Shown: piece by piece, positions 28,145-36,881 of the stretch
Position numbering within the stretch: position 1 is the first letter of the stretch
How the letters are laid out: every line of letters begins with the position of its first letter
Assembly (NCBI GenBank): GCA_013360945.1
Contig: JABWAQ010000002.1
Coordinates: 53,571 to 117,570, forward strand
DNA: 64,000 nt
Reading direction: 5' to 3'
Source of the DNA: Candidatus Brocadia sp.
GTDB lineage: Bacteria; Planctomycetota; Brocadiia; Brocadiales; Brocadiaceae
The notes under the pieces: generated by a model
Databases searched by the model: none
Told to the model about the DNA's origin: nothing
What the model saw: only the letters and a program-made list of their open reading frames with translations
Translations under genes and position numbers: made by a program

Positions 28145-29304
28145 ATGTCCAAAATCAACGAGGCCGCCAACATTCTGAGAGGAATGATTGATGCGGCGGA
28201 CTTTAAGCAATACATTTTTCTATTGCTGTTTTTCAAACGCATCTCTGATGTTTGGGATGAGGAATTTCGAAATGCTATGGAAGAAAGTGGCGGTGATATG
28301 GATTATGCCAAATTCCGCGAGCAACACTGGTTTGATATTCCGGATGGGTGTCACTGGGAAAATATACGCAGCAAATCGGTTTATGTTGGAAAACATTTAC
28401 AAAACGCCTTGCGGAAGATTGAAAACGCCAATTTTGAGCAACTGCATGACGTATTTGGCGATGCCCAATGGATAAACAAAAAACGCATGAGTGACGAAAA
28501 GATGCTCAATCTGATTGAGCATCTTTTCAAAGATGGATTTGAGTTTGAAAAATGTCCCCCACGACATTATGGGCGAGGGCTACGAATATCTCATTAAGAA
28601 ATTTGCGGACGACAGCGGACATACCGCAGCCGAGCTTTACACCAACCGCACCGTGGTAAAACTCATGACCATGATTACCGACCCCCAACCGGGTGAAAGT
28701 GTTTACGACCCCACGCGCGGCAGCGGTGGCATATTGTTAAACAGCGCCCTGCACCTGAAAGAGCAAAAGAAAGAATACCGGACGCTGAAACGCTACGGGC
28801 AGGAACTAAATCTGATTACCTCTGCCATTGCACGGATGAATATGTTTATGCACAATGTGGACGAGTTTCAGATTGTGCAGGGTGACACGTTAGACAATCC
28901 TCAACTTTTGGAAAAATGACGAACTGCGGAAGTTTGATATGATTATGGCAAATCCTCCTTACAGCGTAAAACGCTGGAACCAGCAAAAATGGATGAACGA
29001 CCCTTACGGCAGAAACATTTGGGGAACACCGCCACAAGGTTGTGCCGATTATGCTTTTCAGCAACACATCATTAAAAGTTTGAAACCAGACACAGGCAGG
29101 TGCGTTGTGTTGTGGCCCCACGGTGTTTTATTTCGTGATGCTGAGAGTGAGATAAGAAAGAAAATGATTGAAGCCGATCTGGTGGATGCTGTTATTGGCT
29201 TAGGCAAAAATTGTGGAAGTGTTTCAACAACTTCAAATCACATTAGAGCAAATCAAAACACAAAAACTAACCCTGGAGAATTTAAAACAGAAATTGCTGA
29301 ATGA
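28145..29304 (+). pseudogene. hsdM: hsdM remnant: type I restriction-modification methyltransferase subunit
   Basis: The start (MSKINEAANILRGMIDAADF) is the HsdM N-terminal domain. The frame shifts near 28520 (one extra base around CTTTT) into FSKMDLSLKNVPHDIMGEGYEYLIKKF. The AdoMet region DPTRGSGGILL follows. A second break at about 28915 (loss in an A-run, in-frame TGA) precedes MIMANPPYSVKRW, which carries the catalytic NPPY. The gene then ends after VDAVIGLGKN, about two-thirds through a normal HsdM, and runs into an hsdS tail. Two frameshifts and a truncation make it inactive as read. Confidence 0.9.
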
Positions 29305-29317
29305 GATATTGGGATGA
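29216..29317 (+). pseudogene. hsdS: hsdS C-terminal tail fused by deletion to hsdM
   Basis: In the +1 frame relative to the NPPY part of hsdM, 33 codons read EVFQQLQITLEQIKTQKL, continue with NLKQKLLNEILG and stop with TGA at 29315-29317. This is the coiled-coil tail typical of type I specificity subunits. The 3' end of hsdM and most of hsdS have therefore been lost in one deletion. Confidence 0.6.
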
Positions 29318-29388
29318 GAAAAAAATGGCAGGTTCGCCATAATTAAAAGTAACGGATTCGTGACATTTAAAAGGAATATTCTAAAAGC

Positions 29389-30228
29389 ATGAGTAAGTCA
29401 AAAACAATAATGGTAGAAAAATTTGAAATATCAATTTATTCAAAGGAACAGCAGGAATATATTTCACTGACCGACATGGCTCGTTACAGAGATACTGAAC
29501 GAACCAACTACGTTATTCAAAACTGGATGCGCACCCGTAATGCAATTGAGTTTTGTGGTCTTTGGGAACAACTCAATAATCCTGGTTTTAAAGGCATCGA
29601 ATTCGATGCCTTTAAAAATGAAGCAGGCTCAAACAGTTTTACTCTTACTCCACAAAAGTGGATTGAATCCACAAATGCAATAGGTATTATATCGAAATCA
29701 GGACGCTATGGAGGAACTTTTGCCCACAAGGACATTGCTTTTGAATTTGCCACATGGCTAAGTCCTTCGTTTAAATTTTTCCTCATCAAAGAATTCCAGC
29801 GCCTCAAAGCAGATGAGAACGACAGATTAAAACTTGAATGGAACCTGCAGCGCACGTTAGCAAAAGTCAATTACCATATTCACACGGATGCCATCAAAGA
29901 AAACCTCATTCCATCAGAACTCACTAAACAGCAAATAAATTTTGTTTATGCCAATGAAGCTGACATGCTGAATGTGGCTTTGTTTGGAATGACCGCCAGG
30001 CAATGGCGGGATACAAACCCGAAAAGAGAAGGCAATATTCGCGATGCCGCAAGTATTGAACAATTAGTTGTGCTGAGCAACATGGAAAGCATTAATGCTG
30101 TTTTGATCCATCAGGGTCTGCCGCAAAACGAAAGATTGATGCAACTCAATAAAATCGCCATTACGCAAATGAAATCTCTTATCGGGAACAAGCAAATAAA
30201 GCGTCTGAACCGTGATTCAAAGGATTAA
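29389..30228 (+). CDS. KilA-N domain DNA-binding protein
   Basis: A 279-residue protein. Residues about 8-110 are a KilA-N domain (YISLTDMARYRDTERTNYV, WMRTRNAIEFCGLWEQLNN, then GGTFAHKDIAFEFATWLSPSFKFF, split here for length). The rest (from LKADENDRLKLEWNLQRTL) is a helical region with NEADMLNVALFGMTARQWR common to KilA-N/Bro-like proteins found beside type I restriction genes. It is intact although the flanking hsdM, hsdS and hsdR are wrecked. Its role in such loci is not established; phage-derived regulation is one possibility. Confidence 0.82.
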   Translation: MSKSKTIMVEKFEISIYSKEQQEYISLTDMARYRDTERTNYVIQNWMRTRNAIEFCGLWEQLNNPGFKGIEFDAFKNEAGSNSFTLTPQKWIESTNAIGIISKSGRYGGTFAHKDIAFEFATWLSPSFKFFLIKEFQRLKADENDRLKLEWNLQRTLAKVNYHIHTDAIKENLIPSELTKQQINFVYANEADMLNVALFGMTARQWRDTNPKREGNIRDAASIEQLVVLSNMESINAVLIHQGLPQNERLMQLNKIAITQMKSLIGNKQIKRLNRDSKD

Positions 30229-30332
30229 AAGATTTCCTGATTATGCTTTATAGTATTACCGTATAAAATCTTTCTTTTTTTGCAAGTTTTTTCATAATCC
30301 CTTTTCAGGAGGTACCGTTTTTTATGAGTGGA

Positions 30333-30426
30333 AGATTGCTTCGCTTCGCTCGCAATGACAACGTGTAGTGTGCCATCAAAGTGCATGGTCGATGTCATTG
30401 CGAGGGGCCTTTTCCGAAGCAATCTC
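30333..30426. mobile_element. MITE-like inverted repeat
   Basis: AGATTGCTTCG and CTCGCAATGAC at the left are mirrored by GTCATTGCGAG and CGAAGCAATCT at the right, about 94 bases end to end. This GTCATTGCGAG/GAAGCAATC element is a well-known dispersed type in many bacteria. There is no coding capacity. It lies between the KilA-N gene and hsdR. Confidence 0.75.
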
Positions 30427-30470
30427 CCCGTTTTCATAAAGGAAATTTGGTTGCGGCTGTGCCGCGCCAG

Positions 30471-30575
30471 GAAGATATAACGAAACGAATAATTGCAGCA
30501 GCACTAAAGGTGCGTTTAACTCTTGGCAAAAGTTTAGAGTTTAAAAGAGTACACAATAACAAGCTACTCAGGTAA
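30471..30575 (+). pseudogene. Possible GxxExxY-type protein remnant
   Basis: An open frame reads EDITKRIIAAALKVRLTLGK and ends at a TAG/TAA-type stop near 30575. The start resembles the N-terminus of GxxExxY proteins (IIxAAxxVHxxLG), but the defining motif is absent. It directly follows a copy of the GGTTGCGGC repeat end (30449-30467). Weak evidence. Confidence 0.3.
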
Positions 30576-30606
30576 TCTCATAATCAAGTAAATCAAGGTT
30601 CAGACA

Positions 30607-31204
30607 ATGTCCTTTAACGAACTAAATACCGTTGAGTATTTCATTATTCACCGACTTACGGGCGTGAATCTGAACGCTGTGCAATCAGGCGTGGTGGCAG
30701 AAGACCCTGTGGAATATGATACGGTGGCATGGAAATATGTTCAAAGCGAATTGCTTCAACGGAATATTGAAGATGTTTTACTGGAAAAAGAATTGACCGA
30801 GGCGCTGTGCAGATTGAATCCTGAAATTTCAGCACAACCTGAAAGAGCCGAAGAGGTGATTCATAAACTCCGTTCCTCAATTCTTTGCGCCCAATGTGTT
30901 TTCATTTGCAACAGAAGGCAAAGAGGTATTTATCTGGGCAGTCCGCACTCCTTTGGAATACTGGACGCCCTGGAGACTGGAAGATAAAAAAGACGAACTG
31001 GAACATTTTGCAGGATTACAGGATGTGTCAAAGCAATTAACTCACCTTCTGAAACCTTCCACCCTGCTTGATATCTTGCAGCATCACACTGTTTACGCAA
31101 CCAACAACCAAAAGAGGAAAACAAAGGTAGTTTGCCGCTATCAGCAATACGAAGCTGCAATGCCACCCCAGTGCCTTTCTATCATTTCTGCAAACTTCTC
31201 GTAA
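30607..31204 (+). pseudogene. hsdR: hsdR remnant: type I restriction endonuclease subunit
   Basis: The 5' part (MSFNELNTVEYFIIHRLTG to PERAEEVIHKLRSSIL) matches the extreme N-terminus of HsdR. At about 30878 the homologous frame changes and jumps to PQFFAPNVFSFATEGKEVF, then KDELEHFAGLQDVSKQLTH and KTKVVCRYQQYEAA, a segment normally 100 or more residues further on. So an internal deletion removed most of the nuclease domain. Homology ends near 31160, before the helicase Walker motifs. Non-functional. Confidence 0.88.
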
Positions 31205-31358
31205 GGCTTTAACCGTTGCCATTTCAACGATTCCTTCCAGCTATCCCGCCACTTTTTTATCCTGCATCTACCTTTTGCTTGATTTTTTTGTTCACATCCG
31301 AAAAAATACCTTGTCTCTGTCCAAATGTACCACGTCTCAGTTTATTTGGCACAGAGTC

Positions 31359-31721
31359 TCACGTTATTTGAATCTGAAATTTTTTTGTGTTGTAACTATT
31401 ATCCCGCACTGTAGCTATAGTTACAAACTTTACCCCGCCCTTAAAAAAGTCATTTAAAGTGAGAATTTCAGGTTCTTCATTTATTGTGGGTCTTGGCACC
31501 TTAGCATTCCCACATTCGTCACTGCTGAAAGGTTCCCGGGATTGCACCATGGCGCTTTCGCCAAACTCAACAAGCACCTTCTGGATAAAATCCCTTAATA
31601 TCTCCGGCAGTAACTTGCAAAATGCCTTTAAAATCGCCTCTAAACTGTTGTCTGTTGATTCAGCCAGAAATTGACAACCAAACTCTATTGTGATACTATT
31701 TGTACGTCGGGCAACTCCCAT
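31359..31721 (-). CDS. Truncated unknown protein, perhaps the N-terminus of a transposase
   Basis: A 120-residue frame from ATG 31721 with AAAGGTG about 7 bases upstream. It reads GCQFLAESTDNSLEAILKAF, CKLLPEILRDFIQKVLVEFG, then a segment with two Cys, and ends in an untypical tail. The N-terminal helical part followed by a lost remainder is what a 3'-truncated insertion-sequence transposase would leave, but I cannot assign a family. It lies in the decayed region beside hsdR. Confidence 0.4.
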   Translation of the reverse strand: MGVARRTNSITIEFGCQFLAESTDNSLEAILKAFCKLLPEILRDFIQKVLVEFGESAMVQSREPFSSDECGNAKVPRPTINEEPEILTLNDFFKGGVKFVTIATVRDNSYNTKKFQIQIT

Positions 31722-31913
31722 ATTGCCCACCTTTTCGTTATGGCTTAGTTTTATCCTAAAACTTTTTTTACCATAAATTGGAGGGCTTTTTCTTTAACTA
31801 AGTCTCTCTTTTTCTACTCTACCAATAAATTGCATGCCTTATGTCAGAATAACGCCTATGTTATGTTGCAGAGAGAAAACCATTAAACATCGCAAATTAC
31901 TACGGAAGAGAAA

Positions 31914-33956
31914 ATGCTGAAAAGCCTCTCAACAAATCACAGACTTCTGTTTGCAATACTCGTAATCTTCATAAGCCATTCAACCTTTTTATCTTTACAA
32001 AACGTAAATTCCCAGCCCATAGAAAGCGCCACAGATGCAGTCCTCAATGTCCAAATAAATCATGTCGATGCTATCTCCACAGCTTATAAAGACGTGTTTG
32101 TGCAATTTGGAGATAATGCTGAACACCTTTACCGGCAATACGGCTCCTTTGCCCTTGAATTTTTAAGAGAGTACAAAATCGACGGCCTTGTCCTCTTGGA
32201 AAAGCATGGCAGGGAAATGTCCAATCTGCACCCACTCCTGGATTATCGAGACATCTTTCGACTTTACAACAACCCTGGCAATAACCTACATAATCTCGCT
32301 GTATTCTCACCCAAGACACTTGCTGAATTTTACAAAACATTCGGAAATGAAGGGGTAAAATTTATCACAAATAATCCCGAGAACCTTTTCCTTCTCAACG
32401 AAGACAAAGAAAAAGGGCTCGAATTGATCAACCTTGCCAATGAGAAGGGAGACGTTGTTTTTCCCCTGACACGAAAACACGGGATCGCCTTTGCAAGACT
32501 TTATGACAAAGACGCATTGGCCATTGTTATGAAATTTCAGGAGGAAGGGCTTCTGGCCATGAAAGAATACGGAGAAAAGGCAAAGACCTTATTCACCCTT
32601 TTCATCGATGACGATACTTTTTTCCATGTGATTAAGACATACGGATATAAACAAACCATCCCCATCATCTGCCTTTTCTATGAAAATAAGGATTTTAATA
32701 GCCAGGTTTACATCTACGTGATGACATCCAGCGCCTGCCAATGGATTTCATCCTGGTGGTATGGAACCGGCACATCTGCTGCAAATACCCTAAATGATAC
32801 AACCATACGATGTGAAAATGCGCGAAGGGCTATCAACCTTATCTTTGAGTTGGGAAATGATTTTCTCGATAGATTTGAAATCCTTGACGTCAACAACGTC
32901 AAAGAAGAGTCCATCACCATCATTACGAATAAATTAAGGAATTTCTTCGTCTCCGATGTCGAGAAAGTCAGCCGGAAAAGGATTCGGCATGATGATATCA
33001 CCTTCCAGGACAAGGTATTTGCAGGACTGGATATCCTGGGATTTATCCCTGTCGGCAGTGGTGTCTCTCAAGGGGCAAAGCTTGCGGCAAAGGGGGCGCA
33101 ATTTACTAAAACCATGAAGGGATTCAAAGGGCTTATCCACCTGACGGAAGACCTTGTCGCAACCTATGGCGATGACGCCGTTCCGTTTGTGGCGAAACAT
33201 GGAGATGATGGCATCGCGGCGCTGAAGGCAACGGACGGCAAAATCCTGAAGCTCTCGCAACAATACGGGGACGACGTTGTTCGATATGTCTCTCAATACG
33301 GCGCAAAGGCTGAAAATGCTATTGAAACATATGGGGATGAGATCCTGTCCCTCGCACGTCTTTATGGCGATGACGTTGTGAAATACGTCGCACTCTACGG
33401 TGATGATGGCCTAAAAATCATAAAGAAACATGGCAAAGACGTCATACTGCTGAGTTCTGTTTATGGTGACAATGTCATCACGTTGACAGCGCTCCATGGG
33501 GACGATGTCATCTCATATGTATCAAAATATGGTTCAAGCGGTGTCAGAGTCATTGAAACATATGGGGATGACGTGGTTCACCTTGCAAAAAGGCATGAGG
33601 ACGATGTCATACAGTATGTCGGGATGTACGGTGACGATGGACTCAAGCTGGCCAGAAAAGGGAAGGCAGGTCTCTTTGTCATGCGCCTTATGCCACCGAA
33701 GATATTTGCAAAGTGTGTGAAGTTCGTTAAATACGGACTCATTGCCGCCATCCTGCTCACCTTCATCACCCATCCCATCGCATTCCTGACCGGCCTTGTT
33801 AAGTGGTTTGCATGGCTATTTGGCGCCAGTCCAATACTAATAGCCATTATATTAGGTATCGCAGCTACCTTTTTCATCACACGATTTCTTAGAAAATTTA
33901 AATGGCTTTTTACGCCATTTTTGATAGGCCTTGGGATACTGAAAAGGTTTTTATAA
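31914..33956 (+). CDS. Secreted/membrane protein built of 11-residue helical repeats
   Basis: A 680-residue protein I cannot place in a known family. A signal sequence (LLFAILVIFISHSTFLSL) is followed at 65-108 by four 11-residue units (FGDNAEHLYRQ, YGSFALEFLRE, YKIDGLVLLEK, HGREMSNLHPL) and then diverged units. Residues 418-582 hold exactly fifteen 11-residue repeats of the form [YH]-G-D-D-[VG]-[VIL]-x-[YLI]-[VAI]-x-x. The last 100 residues have hydrophobic segments (YGLIAAILLTFITHPIAFL; SPILIAIILGIAATFFIT) and end in a basic tail. An 11-residue period suits a long, right-handed amphipathic helix. It stands alone after decayed DNA, with no operon partner. Confidence 0.75.
   Translation: MLKSLSTNHRLLFAILVIFISHSTFLSLQNVNSQPIESATDAVLNVQINHVDAISTAYKDVFVQFGDNAEHLYRQYGSFALEFLREYKIDGLVLLEKHGREMSNLHPLLDYRDIFRLYNNPGNNLHNLAVFSPKTLAEFYKTFGNEGVKFITNNPENLFLLNEDKEKGLELINLANEKGDVVFPLTRKHGIAFARLYDKDALAIVMKFQEEGLLAMKEYGEKAKTLFTLFIDDDTFFHVIKTYGYKQTIPIICLFYENKDFNSQVYIYVMTSSACQWISSWWYGTGTSAANTLNDTTIRCENARRAINLIFELGNDFLDRFEILDVNNVKEESITIITNKLRNFFVSDVEKVSRKRIRHDDITFQDKVFAGLDILGFIPVGSGVSQGAKLAAKGAQFTKTMKGFKGLIHLTEDLVATYGDDAVPFVAKHGDDGIAALKATDGKILKLSQQYGDDVVRYVSQYGAKAENAIETYGDEILSLARLYGDDVVKYVALYGDDGLKIIKKHGKDVILLSSVYGDNVITLTALHGDDVISYVSKYGSSGVRVIETYGDDVVHLAKRHEDDVIQYVGMYGDDGLKLARKGKAGLFVMRLMPPKIFAKCVKFVKYGLIAAILLTFITHPIAFLTGLVKWFAWLFGASPILIAIILGIAATFFITRFLRKFKWLFTPFLIGLGILKRFL
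33165..33659 (+). repeat. Fifteen tandem 33-bp coding units
   Basis: 495 bases = 15 x 33. Each unit encodes 11 residues starting with Tyr or His, mostly followed by Gly-Asp-Asp. The DNA copies are diverged at third positions, so the array is kept at the protein level rather than being a fresh duplication. Unit 3 (TDGKILKLSQQ) and unit 14 (HEDDVIQYVGM) are the most diverged at the start. Confidence 0.85.
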
Positions 33957-34231
33957 CCGGTTACGAACTCGAAGATTAGTTTCTGATAACATTCTGGCGT
34001 GTAAGGCTGTGTCTTTGCCCTGTGTGTTAATTTTTGGTTGTGGCTTTGTCACGCTGTGTTAACCCGACTTTCGCAATTCGAGGGGCGTGCAACCCGCTGA
34101 GCCAGGAAAATCAAGGGGTCATGTAAAAAGGTCGGCACTACAGACCGACCTGTCCGGATGCGTAAACCTTGGGTGGCGGTTGTTCTTGGAAGCGTCAATC
34201 CCAATTGAACTTGTTGATGTCACCCATTAGA

Positions 34232-34328
34232 AGGCTGTCCGAGAATGCAAAATCGTAAAAATTTGGATGTTGACTTACAAGGACTTATGACTTGAGAAAT
34301 CACGGAAAAGTGAATTCTCGGACAGCCT
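34232..34328. mobile_element. MITE-like element with 15-bp terminal inverted repeats
   Basis: AGGCTGTCCGAGAAT at 34232 is matched by its reverse complement ending at 34328, with about 67 bases between and no coding capacity. The spacer 33957-34412 otherwise holds only a degenerate copy of the GGTTG(T/C)GGC repeat end near 34027 and no gene. Confidence 0.65.
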
Positions 34329-34412
34329 GTTGATTTGTGATGATATATGGCTGGCGGTCGAATGTCATACAATTGATTTTGGGTTCTATATACACCATAC
34401 CCAATGTACCAC

Positions 34413-34835
34413 CTATAAAACGGTAATTCCTTCTTTCCCGGCGGCTTGATTCAGTTTTTCATCATTACTTGAAAAATATACCTCTGATGCGATTTTGCAC
34501 TTTAGATTCATGGCTGATGCCAGATGAATGGAATCAAAACCTCTGAGGAGGTGCTTTTCTGCAATATCACCTGCTAACCGTATCAATCCGTCAGTAACCT
34601 CAATTAAAAAATAGCTTTCCCATTCTCTATTGAGATCTTCTACAATTTTTCGAAGTACTTTAGCAGAAAAACTGCCATCCCTTTGTTTCCTTGCGAAGGC
34701 AGACCTTGCTTCTGCATAAGCTACTTTTGAAGTTGATATGACCGTTGCTTTGCGGACTATTTCTTTTATGGCATCAGAACCAATCTCATCTACATACAAT
34801 TTGACCAGGTCGCTTGTATCAAGGTAAACGATCAT
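34413..34835 (-). CDS. VapC-type PIN-domain toxin
   Basis: A 140-residue PIN protein: MIVYLDTSDLVKLYVDEIG (first Asp), AYAEARSAFAR (Glu), LRGFDSIHLASAM (third acidic residue). It has the same architecture and gene order as the pair at 9223-9938 and overlaps its antitoxin by four bases. Expected to be an Mg2+-dependent RNase. Confidence 0.87.
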   Translation of the reverse strand: MIVYLDTSDLVKLYVDEIGSDAIKEIVRKATVISTSKVAYAEARSAFARKQRDGSFSAKVLRKIVEDLNREWESYFLIEVTDGLIRLAGDIAEKHLLRGFDSIHLASAMNLKCKIASEVYFSSNDEKLNQAAGKEGITVL

Positions 34836-35101
34836 CTTCTGTCTTCTATGACTATCTCCGAAATGGTCTTTCCCTTAACTTTAACGGAGTGTCTACTTCC
34901 TGCTGGCTTGCCACCTTTCCATATGGCAAAGCCCTCTCTAACCAGGGAAAGCAATTGGGAATCCTCGCCTACCCTCTCTACAGGAGTAATGGTGGCAATT
35001 ATTTTCTTCCTTTCGGCAATTGCGATCTTTTCACCTTTCTTTATTTCCCGGAGATAATGACTCAATCTGTTTTTTAATTCTTTTATGCCAACAGTAATCA
35101 T
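34832..35101 (-). CDS. Phd/YefM-type antitoxin
   Basis: An 89-residue antitoxin, MITVGIKELKNRLSHYLREI, closely similar at its start to the 9654-9938 antitoxin (IVGVRELKNRL). The start is placed at ATG 35101 by that alignment; a GTG two codons upstream is possible. Neither has a clear ribosome site, so the mRNA might be near-leaderless. Two adjacent perfect palindromes immediately upstream look like its operator. Confidence 0.83.
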   Translation of the reverse strand: MITVGIKELKNRLSHYLREIKKGEKIAIAERKKIIATITPVERVGEDSQLLSLVREGFAIWKGGKPAGSRHSVKVKGKTISEIVIEDRR

Positions 35102-35104
35102 GGA

Positions 35105-35130
35105 CACATTATAATGTGAAGTAGCTACTT
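35105..35130. promoter_or_regulatory. Two adjacent palindromes: putative antitoxin operator
   Basis: CACATTATAATGTG (35105-35118) and AAGTAGCTACTT (35119-35130) are both perfect palindromes and abut each other, starting 4 bases before the antitoxin ATG. TATAAT lies within the first in both directions, so binding would overlap the promoter, as expected of toxin-antitoxin autoregulation. Confidence 0.55.
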
Positions 35131-35285
35131 TTGCAATATTAAATTAATGGAAATAAGCCGGACAGGATAGGCATCGACCGCCACACAGTTCGTCTCTAAG
35201 CTATGAATTTGCGTATGTGGAGTGAGTTAGGCAGGTTGGGTTGAATGAGATGAAACCCAACAGATTTTTCAACGCTATGAAAGCC

Positions 35286-35945
35286 TTAATTCTGTTGGCT
35301 TTTTTGTTGATTACGAAGTTTTTTTCTTGTGACTACCCGTAGGTTTCGGCTTGGCAATACCTCCGGCAACTGTATCTGTAATGCCTCTAATAATTCACGT
35401 GATTGTTGTCGTGGGCGTGGTATCTTCTGACAATGCGCCTTTTGGCCTTTCACCTTCACCTCCATGGAACAAATGGTCGCCAATTGTTTGAGACCTTCCT
35501 CTACTGTCAGATCAAAACTCATCCACGCCCTGCGTAGCCTTCGGATTATCATGTATGCTAGCATCACCACAAATACATACCCTCTCGCACTCTCCTCTTG
35601 TCTTGCGTACACGGAACGAACCTCAAGATCCACCGTCTTGCACCCCCGAAACACCCTCTCCACCTCCGACAAGTCCTTGTACCGGTCATGCACCACGTAC
35701 TTGTCCGCCTCGTTCTCCTTCAGGTCCGTCTTGATTACATAACAGCCGTCAAGATACGATTCTTCCTTGAATGCCTCCTCATCCCTCTCTATCTTCAACG
35801 TCCCGGCTTCGTCTTTTATCCGCACCCACGTCTCAAGCTTCAGCTTCCTGAGCTTTTCTTCAAACAGCCCTAATTGCAGAATCCCTTTTTTTATCAACGC
35901 CTCTATCTGCGGCTTGGTTATCGTCGTTATGTAATGAAATCCTTT
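35286..35945 (-). pseudogene. IS1634-family transposase, C-terminal fragment
   Basis: About 220 codons, open at the 5' side and lacking a start. It reads GFHYITTITKPQIEALIKKG, then KYVVHDRYKDLSEVERVFR and the C-terminal YVFVVMLAYMIIRRLRR, the end of an IS4-superfamily/IS1634 DDE transposase. The conserved Glu region is included, but the two Asp-bearing segments are missing. The 5' truncation falls exactly at the end of the adjacent regulator gene (35961). ACCCAACAGATTT and its near-complement just past the stop (about 35250-35305) may be the IS end. Confidence 0.8.
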
Positions 35946-35960
35946 TGAATAAACTGTTTG

Positions 35961-36530
35961 CTAAAGCCTGATATCGACAATTTTTATGGAGTCTGGTATC
36001 TGTTTTAAGGTATGAGCGCCCAATTCTTTTGTTAACAGGAGGAAATGAGGGGCGTACGCATTTATTTCATCGATGCCTATCACCTGATAGCCAAACGTCC
36101 TGATCTTTTTTTCATCATCTACAATCGCAACAAGGTCTATTTCTTTATCCTGGATGACGAGGTAGGCCATCTCCATAAGGTCTGTTACACCGTAAATCGC
36201 AGCTGAATTTCTGTCCTGAAAGGGAATACTATTGATCTTATTTTCAACGTCTTTTCTAACCGCCTTATAGAAATGAAAGTTCCTGTCAAAAAATTTATAG
36301 GCAAGCTGCGTTTTTTCAGCTATCCCCTTAGCGGTAAGGATATACCGTATCCTTCGCGGGTTGACACCCAGCATTTTCACCAGACCCCTCTTGGTAAGTT
36401 TTTTTAACGCAAAATTTATGGAGGCTACGTTAATGCCCAACTGCAAAGAGAGCTGTCGTTGGGAGATCTGCTCTCCATTTTCAATCGATTGTAAAATGTT
36501 GTATTGAGTGATTTCTTCCTGGCTAGACAT
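35961..36530 (-). CDS. Winged-helix transcriptional regulator (MarR-like N-terminus)
   Basis: A 189-residue protein. Residues 8-70 are a winged helix (ILQSIENGEQISQRQLSLQL, then VASINFALKKLTKRGLVKM), as in MarR-type regulators of exopolysaccharide loci. The C-terminal half (FHFYKAVRKDVENKI, then YGVTDLMEMAYLVIQDKEID) looks like a sugar- or nucleotide-binding alpha/beta domain. Downstream is the IS fragment; upstream is a spacer with two inverted repeats and then the sugar-related operon at 36.9-40.8 kb. It may regulate envelope sugar genes. Confidence 0.72.
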   Translation of the reverse strand: MSSQEEITQYNILQSIENGEQISQRQLSLQLGINVASINFALKKLTKRGLVKMLGVNPRRIRYILTAKGIAEKTQLAYKFFDRNFHFYKAVRKDVENKINSIPFQDRNSAAIYGVTDLMEMAYLVIQDKEIDLVAIVDDEKKIRTFGYQVIGIDEINAYAPHFLLLTKELGAHTLKQIPDSIKIVDIRL

Positions 36531-36726
36531 AAATCATATCATATTATTGAAACAATGGCCCAAGATCACCTATGTAAACTTTAGCTGATGCCGTCCAAGT
36601 ATTTTGACAGATGGAGGAAATGAATTAATACATTTTTCTTTCGGAGACGATTCAGCTTGTTTTCCATGAGGAGATTGCGTGTGAATGGTAAATCAGCAAG
36701 CGAGACTGCTATCCATGTTTTTGTAA

Positions 36727-36759
36727 TTCCTCCCGCAGTTTTGTTACCTGCGGGAGGAA
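36727..36759. repeat. 12-bp GC-rich inverted repeat
   Basis: TTCCTCCCGCAG and CTGCGGGAGGAA flank a 9-base loop. It lacks a T-tract, so it is not a typical terminator. It is one of two inverted repeats in the 36531-36881 spacer, which otherwise holds only a 63-codon minus-strand frame of doubtful reality (36581-36772). Confidence 0.6.
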
Positions 36760-36792
36760 CGGGGTCTCTCAATTGGGTGATGTGAGAGATTG

Positions 36793-36842
36793 TGTTTACA
36801 ATAACAAACGTTTATTTTTTTAAACGTTTGTTATTGTAAACA
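36793..36842. repeat. 22-bp perfect AT-rich inverted repeat
   Basis: TGTTTACAATAACAAACGT and three more bases pair exactly with the right arm across a six-T loop. It lies 40 bases after the HEAT-repeat gene's stop. Length and perfection suggest a hairpin terminator or attenuator for the minus-strand operon, a MITE end, or a protein-binding site. The AT-rich stem argues against a classical intrinsic terminator. Confidence 0.7.
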
Positions 36843-36881
36843 TCTTTTTGAAAAAATGTCAATATAAATATAAAAAAATTT

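Noticed and set aside
9223..35101. The two Phd/VapC pairs as a recent duplication
   Set aside because: Start motifs are similar, but the protein bodies and DNA are well diverged. They look like separate acquisitions or old paralogs.
36581..36772. 63-codon minus-strand frame upstream of the winged-helix regulator
   Set aside because: Part is protein-like, but it runs through the 12-bp inverted repeat at 36727-36759, lacks a ribosome site and could not be tied to a family. At best a remnant.
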